Notes: a model not told the origin generated them from the letters alone. A stretch of DNA of 57,657 nt from Chlamydiae bacterium CG10_big_fil_rev_8_21_14_0_10_35_9 (GCA_002773835.1 PFAC01000005.1:1-57657); one strand, 5' to 3'. Shown: positions 28,090 to 36,466, numbered from the stretch's first letter. Made by a program: numbers and translations.

Positions 28090-28713
28090 TTAAGCGCGTT
28101 CTAAGACTACTGGTTTATCAGCCACCACTAGATAAAAGTCTATCAGGTCTTCTTGGTAGTGCTTTTGCCATTTTACTCCGCTTGACCCTTGGAATACATA
28201 CTTGCCAAGTGGCTCAAAATGGATGTCTTTAAACCCTGTATTTTTCATCTGAGTTTTTACATCATCAGCGATAACAATATTCAGATCATTCGCTTTTTTG
28301 GCTAAAATAGTTGCAAAAGCAATTCTCCCATTTGGTTTTAAGGCTTTATAGGTGTCTTTTATAAAATCCTCAAAAGGGTGAAAGTTTTTGGGTTCATCAA
28401 CAACAAATATCTTTGTTGCTGACTGGCCTTTAAAGTCAAAGCTTCCAATGCCTATTATTTGACTTTCAGACAGGTTATATTCTTTAAAAATGCTAATATC
28501 TATGGCTGACTGATTTAAATCCAATACAAGATCTTCGTCATTTAAGTCCAAATGGTCTAATACATAACGAGTTAGGTTGCTCTCATAGTCATTTGCTTGC
28601 GCATGGGGGAAATAACTTTTGTCAAAAAAAGAATACTTATCTTGTTCTGCAAAGGACAATTGTACCCCAGTAATGAAAAATAAAGAAATTATTATTAAAA
28701 ATTTTTTTAACAT
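28090..28713 (-). CDS. secreted methyltransferase-like protein, degenerate SAM motif
   Basis: This 207-residue protein has an N-terminal signal peptide (LKKFLIIISLFFITGVQLSFA) and a fold like class I methyltransferases. Where motif I would be it has LVLDLNQSAIDISIF, lacking the GxGxG loop. Later parts YKALKPNGRIAFATI and MKNTGFKDIHFEP match the strand 4/5 region of such enzymes. Export and loss of the SAM loop suggest a non-catalytic or changed role in the periplasm. It is divergent from the bufferin precursor gene, with a 183-base AT-rich region between them. The product name is an inference from pattern. Confidence 0.6.
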   Translation of the reverse strand: MLKKFLIIISLFFITGVQLSFAEQDKYSFFDKSYFPHAQANDYESNLTRYVLDHLDLNDEDLVLDLNQSAIDISIFKEYNLSESQIIGIGSFDFKGQSATKIFVVDEPKNFHPFEDFIKDTYKALKPNGRIAFATILAKKANDLNIVIADDVKTQMKNTGFKDIHFEPLGKYVFQGSSGVKWQKHYQEDLIDFYLVVADKPVVLERA

Positions 28714-28817
28714 ATTAAAACAATATTATTTAATTGCTTAATAATTATAACAAAAATTAATTTAAAGATAAAGTTAATAAAAACATTTAAATGTAAATTT
28801 ATTTTTTTAAATCAGGC

Positions 28818-28844
28818 TGGACAAAAAAAAATCTTGATTATACT
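28818..28844 (+). promoter_or_regulatory. possible promoter of the bufferin operon
   Basis: TGGACA at 28818-28823 and TATACT at 28839-28844 are 15 bases apart (16 if CTGGAC is used), upstream of the precursor start at 28897. The spacing is short, so this is tentative. No clear metal-regulator operator is recognised. Confidence 0.35.
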
Positions 28845-28896
28845 TTGCGGGTTTAGAGGTTTATTAACTTTAACCCATTCAAGGAGAGAAAAAACT

Positions 28897-29274
28897 ATGA
28901 AGAAAAAGGATCTATTAAAGATAGCAATGATTGGATTGGCGTCAGGCGCTTGTATCGCAGCTCAAAATAATACTGATGATCTTGATTTAAACAGCTTACT
29001 AGCTATGTCTAAATGTACAAAAGATCAAAAACAAGATCGAGGATCTTGTGGTAACGGATCTTGCAGCAACAAAAGTTCTTGCAGCAACAAAAGTTCATGC
29101 AGCAGTAAAAGTTCATGCAGCAGCAAAAGCCCTTGTAATGGTGGAAGCTGTGGCAATGGTGGTTGCAATAATGGAAGAAATGACACAAGAAATAAAATCT
29201 TTGGAAGAGATACTGAAGAAAGTCAAAGTAAAAAATCAGATGATCAACGCTGCGGTAAATTCTATAACGACTAA
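28897..29274 (+). CDS. bufA: bufferin-type RiPP metallophore precursor, Cys-repeat protein
   Basis: The 125-residue protein starts at 28897 behind AAGGAGAG. A signal peptide (MKKKDLLKIAMIGLASGACIAA) leads to a low-complexity core with nine Cys between about residues 38 and 86: after SKC and GSC come four hexamers of the type CSNKSS, then GSCGNGGC. A charged tail with a tenth Cys follows (RDTEESQSKKSDDQ). It lies directly upstream of DUF692 and DUF2063 genes, the arrangement of bufferins and related MNIO-modified precursors. In those systems the DUF692 enzyme converts Cys to heterocycles and the peptide is exported to bind copper or other metals. The metal and modification here are unknown. 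It lacks an obvious EGKCG motif. Confidence 0.8.
   Translation: MKKKDLLKIAMIGLASGACIAAQNNTDDLDLNSLLAMSKCTKDQKQDRGSCGNGSCSNKSSCSNKSSCSSKSSCSSKSPCNGGSCGNGGCNNGRNDTRNKIFGRDTEESQSKKSDDQRCGKFYND
29062..29133 (+). repeat. four 18-base tandem repeats in the precursor core
   Basis: Four direct units of TGCAGCAACAAAAGTTCT type begin at 29062, 29080, 29098 and 29116 with few differences. Each encodes Cys-Ser-(Asn/Ser)-Lys-Ser-(Ser/Pro). Copy-number slippage would add or remove one metal-site Cys at a time without a frameshift. Confidence 0.9.
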
Positions 29275-29281
29275 CCTTCAT

Positions 29282-29309
29282 AAGGCAAAAAGGAAATCCT
29301 TTTTGCCTT
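29282..29309 (+). promoter_or_regulatory. intercistronic hairpin between precursor and MNIO gene
   Basis: AAGGCAAAAAGGA and TCCTTTTTGCCTT form a 12-13 bp stem with a tiny AA-centred loop. No T-run follows, so it looks like an mRNA-stabilising or attenuating element that could keep precursor levels above enzyme levels, not a full terminator. Confidence 0.6.
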
Positions 29310-29317
29310 AACTGTTT

Positions 29318-30163
29318 ATGCGAAAAAATCAAAACATTAAAAATTTAGGAATCGGTGTTGGGTTAAGGCCGGTTCACTATCCGGAAATATTTGCCAAACA
29401 GTCAAATATCGACTGGTTTGAAATTATCAGTGAAAATTTTCTAATAGATGGCCCTCCCGTTAGAAATTTAGAAAAAATATTAGAAGCTTATCCTGTTGTT
29501 ATGCATGGAGTAACTTTAGCTATTGGAAGTCCTGATCCTATTGATTTTAACTATTTAAAAAAAATAAAAGAGCTGGCTCGTAAAACAAAATCACCCTGGA
29601 TTTCAGATCACTTATGCTGGGGCAGAGTTCCTGGCTCTCATTATCATGACCTTCTACCATTACCTTATACTAAAGAAGTCATTGACTATGTAGTAGAGAG
29701 GGTAAAGATTGTGCAAGATTACTTAGAAGTCCCTTTTGCTTTAGAAAATGTATCTTCTTATGCAGCTTTTCAAGAGGATGAAATGCCTGAATGGGAATTT
29801 TATACTGCCGTAGTGGAAAAAGCAGACATTTTCATGATGCTAGATGTAAATAATATTTATGTTTCCAGTAAGAATCATGGGTTTGAACCCCATGAGTACT
29901 ATAAAAATTTACCGTTAGATAGAGTCTTGCAAATTCATTTAGCCGGCCATTCAAATTACGATAAATTTATTATCGATACCCATAACAACTATGTTTGTGA
30001 TGAGGTATGGCAGATTTACAAAGAAGTGTATCCCAAAACAGGTGGAGTATCTACTTTATTGGAGTGGGATGATCATTTCTTAAGTTTTGATGATACTTGC
30101 AAAGAAGCCTTCAAAGCTAAACAATTTCAACAGGAAATAGAAAATGTATCTCCTAGATCCTAA
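29318..30163 (+). CDS. bufB: DUF692 multinuclear non-haem iron oxidase (MNIO, BufB-like)
   Basis: The 281-residue TIM-barrel protein shows the whole MNIO motif set: GVGLRPVHYPEI at the N terminus, VMHGVTLAIGS, SDHLCWG, FALENVSSYA, MMLDVNNIYVSS, QIHLAGHS, IDTHNNYV and LLEWDDH. The His, Glu, Asp and Asn residues bind two or three irons. Relatives MbnB, TglH, ChrH and BufB oxidatively rearrange Cys in small precursor proteins. The adjacent Cys-repeat gene is the obvious substrate. The 3' end overlaps bufC by 20 bases, so enzyme and partner are made together. The SD is weak, consistent with less enzyme than precursor. Confidence 0.93.
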   Translation: MRKNQNIKNLGIGVGLRPVHYPEIFAKQSNIDWFEIISENFLIDGPPVRNLEKILEAYPVVMHGVTLAIGSPDPIDFNYLKKIKELARKTKSPWISDHLCWGRVPGSHYHDLLPLPYTKEVIDYVVERVKIVQDYLEVPFALENVSSYAAFQEDEMPEWEFYTAVVEKADIFMMLDVNNIYVSSKNHGFEPHEYYKNLPLDRVLQIHLAGHSNYDKFIIDTHNNYVCDEVWQIYKEVYPKTGGVSTLLEWDDHFLSFDDTCKEAFKAKQFQQEIENVSPRS

Positions 30164-30968
30164 AGTTCCAGCAAATTTGCTTAAACTGCAAAGCTGGTTT
30201 GGAAAAGCCATTTCGGACACTACGGAAGGGTGGGACGAACTAAATCTTCCTGTTTTAAAAGCTAAGTATAAAAATACAGCTCAACAATATGTAAAACCAA
30301 GCAAGCATTTAACTTCAGCCCAAAGAGTTGCTATTTACAATGAACAGTACTGGCTTAGACTTATCAGCTGTCTAAAAAAAGATTTTCCTTTATTGGTTAG
30401 GCTTTTTGGAGAAGGAGATTTTGAAGATATGATCGCCAGAAGATATTTAGAAAAGTATCCTCCCAGCAGCTGGTCTCTCTATATATTAGGAGAGAACATG
30501 GCAAAATGGGTAGAAGATCATTATCCCAATGAAATAGATAAGCCACTTATTTTAGAGGCAGCAAAAATAGATTATGGATATATGCTCAGCTTTTTTTCAG
30601 CAGAATATCCTCCTTTGCAAAACTTAGAGTTAACAACAAAAATTTCTCTCCAGCCACATACCCATCTTTTTAGCTTGCCTTTTGATATTTTACCTTTTAG
30701 GCAAGAAGTTCTGCAAAATTCAGAAAATTTTTATTTGGATAATGACTTTCCAAAATTGGAAAAAGGTAATTTTTACTGCATATTATTCCGATGGGAGAAA
30801 AAGGTGGTTTATAAAAGTCTTTCAAAGAAGGAATATGAAACTCTTCAATTACTGGAAAAACAAATAACCTTTCAAGACTTCATTGAAAAAATAGATATCT
30901 CTTCCTTTGATCTGCAATCTTTTTTCGAAAAATGGTCTAAACTAAAATGTCTTTGTTCAGTACTTTAA
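30144..30968 (+). CDS. bufC: DUF2063 partner protein of the MNIO enzyme (BufC-like)
   Basis: This 274-residue protein contains the DUF2063 pattern in about residues 45-125: LTSAQRVAIYNEQYWLRLI, then LKKDFPLLVRLFGEGDFEDM and YPPSSWSLYILGENM. Such proteins bind the precursor leader and present it to the MNIO enzyme, as MbnC/BufC do. The C-terminal half (about 130-274) is less conserved and includes YCILFRWEKKVVYKSLS. The 20-base overlap with bufB indicates coupling. The DNA-binding label sometimes given to DUF2063 is probably not its real role. Confidence 0.87.
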   Translation: MYLLDPKVPANLLKLQSWFGKAISDTTEGWDELNLPVLKAKYKNTAQQYVKPSKHLTSAQRVAIYNEQYWLRLISCLKKDFPLLVRLFGEGDFEDMIARRYLEKYPPSSWSLYILGENMAKWVEDHYPNEIDKPLILEAAKIDYGYMLSFFSAEYPPLQNLELTTKISLQPHTHLFSLPFDILPFRQEVLQNSENFYLDNDFPKLEKGNFYCILFRWEKKVVYKSLSKKEYETLQLLEKQITFQDFIEKIDISSFDLQSFFEKWSKLKCLCSVL

Positions 30969-30990
30969 AAAAACAAGATTTAAGTCACAT

Positions 30991-31444
30991 TTATGCAACA
31001 GATTGCCATCCTTCTTTGGTATCTACAAAAAGAAGAGGCTTTTCATTAATTTTATCTTCTAAATCAGCAACTGCTTTTAAAAGCATAGAAATATTGCCGC
31101 TTTGATTATTGGTCTGTTCTCTATAAAGAATGCGTAATAAAAACTCCGACGGCTTAGGTATTCCAGTTTTCCCAGTTTCCCATCGCTGAACTGCTTGTTC
31201 GCTTACTCCCAACAATTTACCTAAAGTATACTGAGACATAAGCATTTCATTTCTCAGAAATTGGATTTCTTTTTTAGATAAATCTTTTTTGGAAGTTACT
31301 AGAAATAGTCCGATAGCTTTATGTAAGCCATCAATATTGTGAATAGCAACGGCCATTCCTCTTGAGGTCGTATTAAATTTAAATCCATTTGATAAATAAA
31401 TATTATCTAAACCACATTCTGTAATGATAAGAATTTTCTACCAT
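30991..31444 (-). pseudogene. MqsA/XRE-type antitoxin with 5' frameshift
   Basis: A 121-residue frame (ATG at 31356) carries an HTH: LRNEMLMSQYTLGKLLGVSEQAVQRWETGKTG. Family homology continues upstream in the same frame as TECGLDNIYLSNGFKF, ending at TAG 31438-31440. The natural start is in another frame: ATG at 31444, 8 bases after the toxin stop, encodes MVENSYHY. Joining the two needs two extra bases near 31421 (TAC-ACA-GAA is now TACAGAA), a likely loss of one AC unit. The gene may be dead, rescued by slippage, or restarted at 31356. Family naming is from recall of the YHYTExGLDN pattern. Confidence 0.75.
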
Positions 31445-31452
31445 AATCTTAA

Positions 31453-31715
31453 TTAAATAACGGTTACAACTTCTAAGTGATTACTTTTTACAACAATTAC
31501 TACTTGCACAATCCTTCCAGCAGAAAAACGTTTTAGTTTAATTCGCCAGTCTCCGTACTTATCTAATTTTGGGCCATCTATTCCTTTGCCATTCCTCAAA
31601 ACATCAAAAATTTGTCTTGAGCTTACATTTCTTTCGCGCATTCGCATCTGTACGTGTGGATTATCAAACCATACATTTTCTGAAATTTTAGCTAATTCAT
31701 GTGTTTTTTCAACAT
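31453..31715 (-). pseudogene. DUF4258-type toxin with 5' frameshift
   Basis: The frame with ATG at 31647 gives 64 residues (MRMRERNVSSRQIFDVLRNG to VVTVI), but DUF4258 homology starts earlier: KTHELAKISENVWFDNPHV is in frame upstream with no start codon before a TAA at 31762-31764. An ATG at 31713-31715 begins MLKK in the neighbouring frame. One extra A in the A6 run (seven instead of six) would join them into an 88-residue normal protein. The pair toxin-antitoxin order and 8-base gap fit a type II module. Confidence 0.7.
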
Positions 31716-31795
31716 TTGTGAAAAATAAAAGAACTTTTATTTCAAAAAAAGTTTTACAATGTTAAAACTTCGTTTTTCATTTACCTAAAGGACAC

Positions 31796-32734
31796 ATGCT
31801 TACTTATCAAAAAGCTGGAGTTGATACAGCAGTTGCAAGAAAGTTTGTAGAAGCTATTAAGGAAAAATGTCCTGATATTGGGGGATTTTCTGGTCTTTAT
31901 CCTTTAGGAAATCAATTTCTAGCTGCATCTACAGACGGTGTGGGAACAAAGCTGAAACTTGCCTTCGATCTGAATATCCATAACACCATTGGCATCGATC
32001 TGGTAGCCATGTGTGTCAATGACATATTAACTTGTGGTGCTAAGCCACTTTTTTTTCTGGATTATTTTGCTACCTCTAAACTGGATTTGGATGTTTCAAA
32101 AAAAGTGATGGAAGGGATTTTAAAGGGGTGTGAGTTAGCAAATTGTGCCTTAATCGGCGGCGAGACGGCCGAAATGCCCGGGTTTTATCAAGAGAAAGAA
32201 TATGACCTTAGCGGTTTCGCTGTGGGTATTATAGATAAAGACAAAGTTATCGATGGTAAAGCAGTCGAAAAAAATGACTGCTTAGTAGGTATTGCCTCAA
32301 GTGGTGTACATAGTAATGGGTTTTCCCTTATCAGAAAAATTTTGGATGTAAAAACTGGAAGTTTAAATACTCCCTTTCAAAATACAACCTTAGGAAAAGC
32401 ATTATTAACACCTACTACTATCTATACTTCGCATGTGCAAGATTTACTAAAAAAACACTCCATTAAAGCTATGGCTCATATTACTGGCGGAGGTCTTCAG
32501 GAAAACATTGAGAGGGTAATACCAAATTATTTATCAATCGAATATGAACTTCCTAGCACGCCTGCGATATTTCAATGGATACAAGACATGGGAAACATTG
32601 GCTTGCAAGAGATGTTATCTACTTTCAATATGGGAATTGGTTTTGTACTTATCGTAGATGAACAAACAGCTGAAAAGATCTGTCAGGCAAGTTCAGACTA
32701 TTTTCTTTTTGGTAAAGTAATAAAAAAATCATGA
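31796..32734 (+). CDS. purM: Phosphoribosylformylglycinamidine cyclo-ligase PurM
   Basis: This 312-residue enzyme closes the imidazole ring to AIR (step 5 of purine synthesis). It starts LTYQKAGVDTAVARKFVEAI with the family LTYxxAGVD pattern. Nucleotide-binding parts are STDGVGTKLKLAF, DLVAMCVNDILTCGAKPLFFLDY, CALIGGETAEMPGFY and SGVHSNGFSL. It heads the purine cluster and overlaps purL by ATGA. AAAGGA lies close to the ATG. Confidence 0.95.
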   Translation: MLTYQKAGVDTAVARKFVEAIKEKCPDIGGFSGLYPLGNQFLAASTDGVGTKLKLAFDLNIHNTIGIDLVAMCVNDILTCGAKPLFFLDYFATSKLDLDVSKKVMEGILKGCELANCALIGGETAEMPGFYQEKEYDLSGFAVGIIDKDKVIDGKAVEKNDCLVGIASSGVHSNGFSLIRKILDVKTGSLNTPFQNTTLGKALLTPTTIYTSHVQDLLKKHSIKAMAHITGGGLQENIERVIPNYLSIEYELPSTPAIFQWIQDMGNIGLQEMLSTFNMGIGFVLIVDEQTAEKICQASSDYFLFGKVIKKS

Positions 32735-35655
32735 TGCAGGCTTTAGAAAAAAAACAATCGCAAAAAATTATCATCTCTTTAAAAAATAATTTTCATGATC
32801 CAAAAGCACTTGAAATTGTCAAAGCATCTAAAGAATATTTAAATAAGCCCATTGAAGCTGTGCAAGTCAAACAAGTCTACGACATTCATAAAAAGCTCTC
32901 ACAAAAACAGCTAATAGAACTTTGTAGTGTTTTATCTGATTCTGTACTTAATGAAGTAAAAATAAATGATGCTGAAGAAAGGTCTTTTGACTGGAAAATT
33001 TTAATCTCTTTTAAGCCTTCTGTGTGTGACAACACAGGAAGGATTGCGCAAGTTGCAATAGAAGATTATTTAAATGAGCGCTTCTCAGCTAGTGAATCGG
33101 TACACTCACAAACTCTTTATCTTTTTAAAGGAAAGTTATCTTTTCAAGATATGCAATGCATAGCCAAAGAAATATTGGCTAATGATGTGATAGAAGACAT
33201 ATATATTGAAAAAATAGATTCTATTTTTGAAGAAATATCTTTTGATAAAACTTTGCAAGAGCTTTTAGATGTAAATGAAAATAGGCAGCTTGCTTTAAAT
33301 GAAAAAGAACTTCTTTTCATAAAAGCGTATTTTCAAAAGGACAGTGTTGCCTTAGAAAGAAAAAAACTTGGCCTTCCTAAGTGGCCGACGGATGTAGAAA
33401 TAGAGGCTATAGCGCAAACATGGAGCGAACACTGCAAACATAAAATCTTCAATGCAAAAATACTTTTTAACGATAGCTTAACCATTGATTCTCTATTTAA
33501 AACTTATATCAAAAAAGCTACGGATGAAATTTCTAAAGAAAAGGACTGGTTAGTTTCAGTTTTTTCAGACAATGCAGGAATTATTCGGTTTACAGACAAA
33601 TACAATGTTGCCTTTAAAGTAGAAACACATAACAGCCCTTCCGCTTTAGATCCATATGGAGGGGCTCTCACGGGAATATTAGGAGTTAATCGGGATATTT
33701 TAGGAGCTGGCATTGGGGCCAAGCTAATAGCTAATACAGATGTGTTTTGTTTTGCTCCCAATACTGTCAAAGAACTTCCCGAAAAAATAATGCATCCTAA
33801 AAGAATTTTTGAAGGAGTGCGTAAAGGGGTTGAGCATGGGGGAAACAAAACAGGAGTTCCTACAGTCAATGGAGCCATTCTTTTTGAGGAAAGATATCTA
33901 GGCAAGCCATTGGTATATTGTGGTTCAGTAGGTATCATGCCTCGCAGAATTGGAAATGTTTTCACTCATGAAAAACAGCTTCAAGATGGAGACCTGATTG
34001 TAATAGCTGGAGGGAAGACAGGAAGAGATGGTATACATGGAGCTACCTTTTCTTCTCTTGCATTAAGTGAAAATAGTCCTACCAGCGCTGTGCAAATAGG
34101 GGACCCCTTCACACAGAAAAAATTGCAAGATTTTCTCTTAGAAGCTCGAGATCTTAGTTTGTTTAGAACGCTAACTGATAATGGAGCCGGTGGTTTTTCT
34201 TCCTCTATCGGTGAGTTGGCTATTTTATCGGGTGGATGTGAACTTCATTTAGATAGAGCACTTTTGAAGGACGAGACGCTTAAACCATGGGAAATTTTAG
34301 TCAGTGAGTCCCAAGAAAGGATGACTTTTGGAGTAGATAAAAATAATCTGGAAGAATTTCAAAAGCTTGCAAAAGCTCATGAAGTAGATATCTGTGTTTT
34401 AGGAACATTTACTTCAAGTGGCTATTTCCATGTTCTATATAATAATAAGACAGTTGCCTGGCTGGATTTAAAATTTTTACATAATGCGACTCCTGTAATG
34501 GAGCTGGAAGCGCAATATTTCTCTAAAAACTCAGAAATGACCTATGACGAAAATGCTTTTTGTATAAAAGAAGAACTTATAAAAGTTTTATCCAATTTGA
34601 ATGTCTGCAGTAAAGAAAGCGTTATCCGCCAATATGATCATGAAGTGCAAGCTGGCAGTGTTATTAAACCTTTAGTGGGCCTAGACGGTCCTTCTGATGC
34701 TGCAGTAATAAGACCTGTAGAAACCATCAGGGATAACGAGAAAAAAGCAATTGTGCTTTCCAATGGTATTTGTCCAAAATTTGGGGATTTGGATCCTTAT
34801 AGAATGGCCGCAAGTGCTATTGACGAAGCTCTAAGAAATTATATTTGTGTAGGTGGGGATATTAAAAAAGCTGCTATTTTAGATAATTTTTGCTGGCCTG
34901 ATCCCGTATACGATAGCGAAAAAACCCCAGATGGAAAAGAAAAGCTCGGGGCTTTAGTAAGATCTGCACAAGCATTATATGATTTTGCTACCTATTTTTC
35001 TCTTCCTATTATTTCAGGCAAAGACAGCATGAAAAACGATTATAAGTTCAAAAACACTAAAATCTCTGTTCCTTATACCTTACTTATCTCCCTAATAGGA
35101 ACGATCAATGATTACGAAAAAGCTATTTCTATGGAATTTAAGTATCCAGGTGATGCGATATATCTGATTGGGACAACTAGAAAAGAACTAGGTAAAAGCG
35201 AGTGGGCTCTTCGAAATAAAATAGAAGGAGGAGAGGCCCCAATTGTGACTAGAACAGTTCTAGGCACTTATGAAAAACTAAGTGGCTCGATTCAAAAACA
35301 AGAAATTGCTTCCTGTCATGATCTTTCTGATGGAGGTCTTGCTGTAGCACTTGCAGAAAGTGCTTTTTCAGGAGGATGGGGTGCAAATATAGATCTTTCC
35401 CATCTTATCACAGATGAGTCTCTTAACTCTTTAGAAAAACTTTTTTCTGAATCCAATTCTAGATTTTTAATTACGACATCCCCAGCGAAAGAAGGTGCAT
35501 TTTTAAAGACGATGCAAGGACACCCAGTAACTAAGATAGGGGTAGTGAACAATACCACAACTCTTTCCATTAAAGAAAACGACCAGGTTGTAATGGTAGA
35601 AGATATTGATGTATTAAAAAAAGCATGGCAAAGGCCTTTTAATGAGCTCGATTAA
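32731..35655 (+). CDS. purL: Phosphoribosylformylglycinamidine synthase PurL with fused PurS-like N terminus
   Basis: At 974 residues it is between small PurL (about 740) and the E. coli type (about 1295). The first 165 residues look PurS-like, with two alpha-beta units (IISLKNNFHDPKALEIV and ISFKPSVCDNTGRIAQVAI). Synthetase domain follows: WPTDVEIEAIAQTWSEHCKHK, VETHNSPSALDPYGGALTGI, TDNGAGGFSSSIGEL and SCHDLSDGGLAVALAESAF. The glutaminase is the separate purQ gene next door. It makes FGAM from FGAR using ATP and PurQ-derived ammonia (step 4). The start is ATGATG, overlapping purM; the end overlaps purQ by 14 bases. Confidence 0.95.
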   Translation: MMQALEKKQSQKIIISLKNNFHDPKALEIVKASKEYLNKPIEAVQVKQVYDIHKKLSQKQLIELCSVLSDSVLNEVKINDAEERSFDWKILISFKPSVCDNTGRIAQVAIEDYLNERFSASESVHSQTLYLFKGKLSFQDMQCIAKEILANDVIEDIYIEKIDSIFEEISFDKTLQELLDVNENRQLALNEKELLFIKAYFQKDSVALERKKLGLPKWPTDVEIEAIAQTWSEHCKHKIFNAKILFNDSLTIDSLFKTYIKKATDEISKEKDWLVSVFSDNAGIIRFTDKYNVAFKVETHNSPSALDPYGGALTGILGVNRDILGAGIGAKLIANTDVFCFAPNTVKELPEKIMHPKRIFEGVRKGVEHGGNKTGVPTVNGAILFEERYLGKPLVYCGSVGIMPRRIGNVFTHEKQLQDGDLIVIAGGKTGRDGIHGATFSSLALSENSPTSAVQIGDPFTQKKLQDFLLEARDLSLFRTLTDNGAGGFSSSIGELAILSGGCELHLDRALLKDETLKPWEILVSESQERMTFGVDKNNLEEFQKLAKAHEVDICVLGTFTSSGYFHVLYNNKTVAWLDLKFLHNATPVMELEAQYFSKNSEMTYDENAFCIKEELIKVLSNLNVCSKESVIRQYDHEVQAGSVIKPLVGLDGPSDAAVIRPVETIRDNEKKAIVLSNGICPKFGDLDPYRMAASAIDEALRNYICVGGDIKKAAILDNFCWPDPVYDSEKTPDGKEKLGALVRSAQALYDFATYFSLPIISGKDSMKNDYKFKNTKISVPYTLLISLIGTINDYEKAISMEFKYPGDAIYLIGTTRKELGKSEWALRNKIEGGEAPIVTRTVLGTYEKLSGSIQKQEIASCHDLSDGGLAVALAESAFSGGWGANIDLSHLITDESLNSLEKLFSESNSRFLITTSPAKEGAFLKTMQGHPVTKIGVVNNTTTLSIKENDQVVMVEDIDVLKKAWQRPFNELD

Positions 35656-36466
35656 TATTTTAGTTGTCTCCGGTTTGGGGATCAATTGTGAGCAAGAAAT
35701 GGCAATGGCATTTCAGTTAGCAGGGGGAGTGGCTCACCTTGTTCATGTAAATGAGCTTTTAAAAAATGATTTTTCCTTGGAAAAGTATCATTTAATAGCT
35801 TTTCCAGGCGGGTTCTCTTTTGGTGATGAGTTAGGAGCTGGTAAAGTTTTTGCCAATCGCTTGCTGTACACCTCGCATTTATCAGCTAAGCTAAGAGAAT
35901 TTGTAAAAAATAAAAAATGCATATTGGGCATTTGTAATGGTTTTCAAGTCCTTTTAAAACTAGGTCTTTTTTTTCAAGAAAAGGAGCCTAGCGAGTTTTC
36001 ACTAACATATAATGAAAAAAAAATGTTTGTTAATCGTTGGGTTACTCATACGGTTACTTCTAAAAAATGCATTTTTTTAAAAGGTATATCTACCATCGAG
36101 CTTCCTATTCGACATGGAGAAGGAAAATTTGTAGCAAGCACTTTACAAGCGCTTCAAAAGTTAAAGAAAAAAGATCAGGTTGCGTTGCAATATGATCCAA
36201 CCAATCCCAATGGATCTGTAGATAATATCGCAGGAATTTGTGATGAAACAGGAAGGGTCTTTGCCATGATGGCTCATCCAGAAGCTGCCCTGTTTTTTAC
36301 TAATCACCCCCATTGGACAAAAAGAAAAGAACAATACTCAAGGGCTAATAAAAAACTACCTCAATATGGGGAGGGCTTAAAAATTTTTCAAAATGCCATA
36401 AGTTATTTAAAAGAGGTTTTTTATGGACAAGCTATCGATCAACACAGTCTTAGTCAGTGTCACTGA
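35642..36466 (+). CDS. purQ: FGAM synthase glutaminase subunit PurQ
   Basis: The 274-residue class I amidotransferase supplies ammonia to PurL. It shows VVSGLGINCEQEMAMAFQLAG at the start, AFPGGFSFGDELGAG, the nucleophile Cys in LGICNGFQVL and the catalytic His/Glu in MAHPEAAL. It is about 40 residues longer than typical PurQ, mostly in the C-terminal end. It overlaps purL upstream by 14 bases and purH downstream by 44 bases. Confidence 0.95.
   Translation: MSSINILVVSGLGINCEQEMAMAFQLAGGVAHLVHVNELLKNDFSLEKYHLIAFPGGFSFGDELGAGKVFANRLLYTSHLSAKLREFVKNKKCILGICNGFQVLLKLGLFFQEKEPSEFSLTYNEKKMFVNRWVTHTVTSKKCIFLKGISTIELPIRHGEGKFVASTLQALQKLKKKDQVALQYDPTNPNGSVDNIAGICDETGRVFAMMAHPEAALFFTNHPHWTKRKEQYSRANKKLPQYGEGLKIFQNAISYLKEVFYGQAIDQHSLSQCH

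Noticed and set aside
29062..29133. Short regular repeats considered as a CRISPR array
   Set aside because: Units are directly adjacent with no spacers and are in-frame codons of the precursor protein.
29009..29332. Minus-strand frame rich in Cys and Phe opposite the bufferin precursor
   Set aside because: Its odd composition is a mirror of the Cys/Ser/Lys tandem repeats on the plus strand.
31648..31795. Possible purine riboswitch before purM
   Set aside because: No conserved purine-aptamer core was recognised. The region encodes the displaced N terminus of the DUF4258 toxin on the other strand.
33504..33965. 153-codon minus-strand frame within purL
   Set aside because: It is antisense to the strongly conserved synthetase core of PurL and has no independent support.
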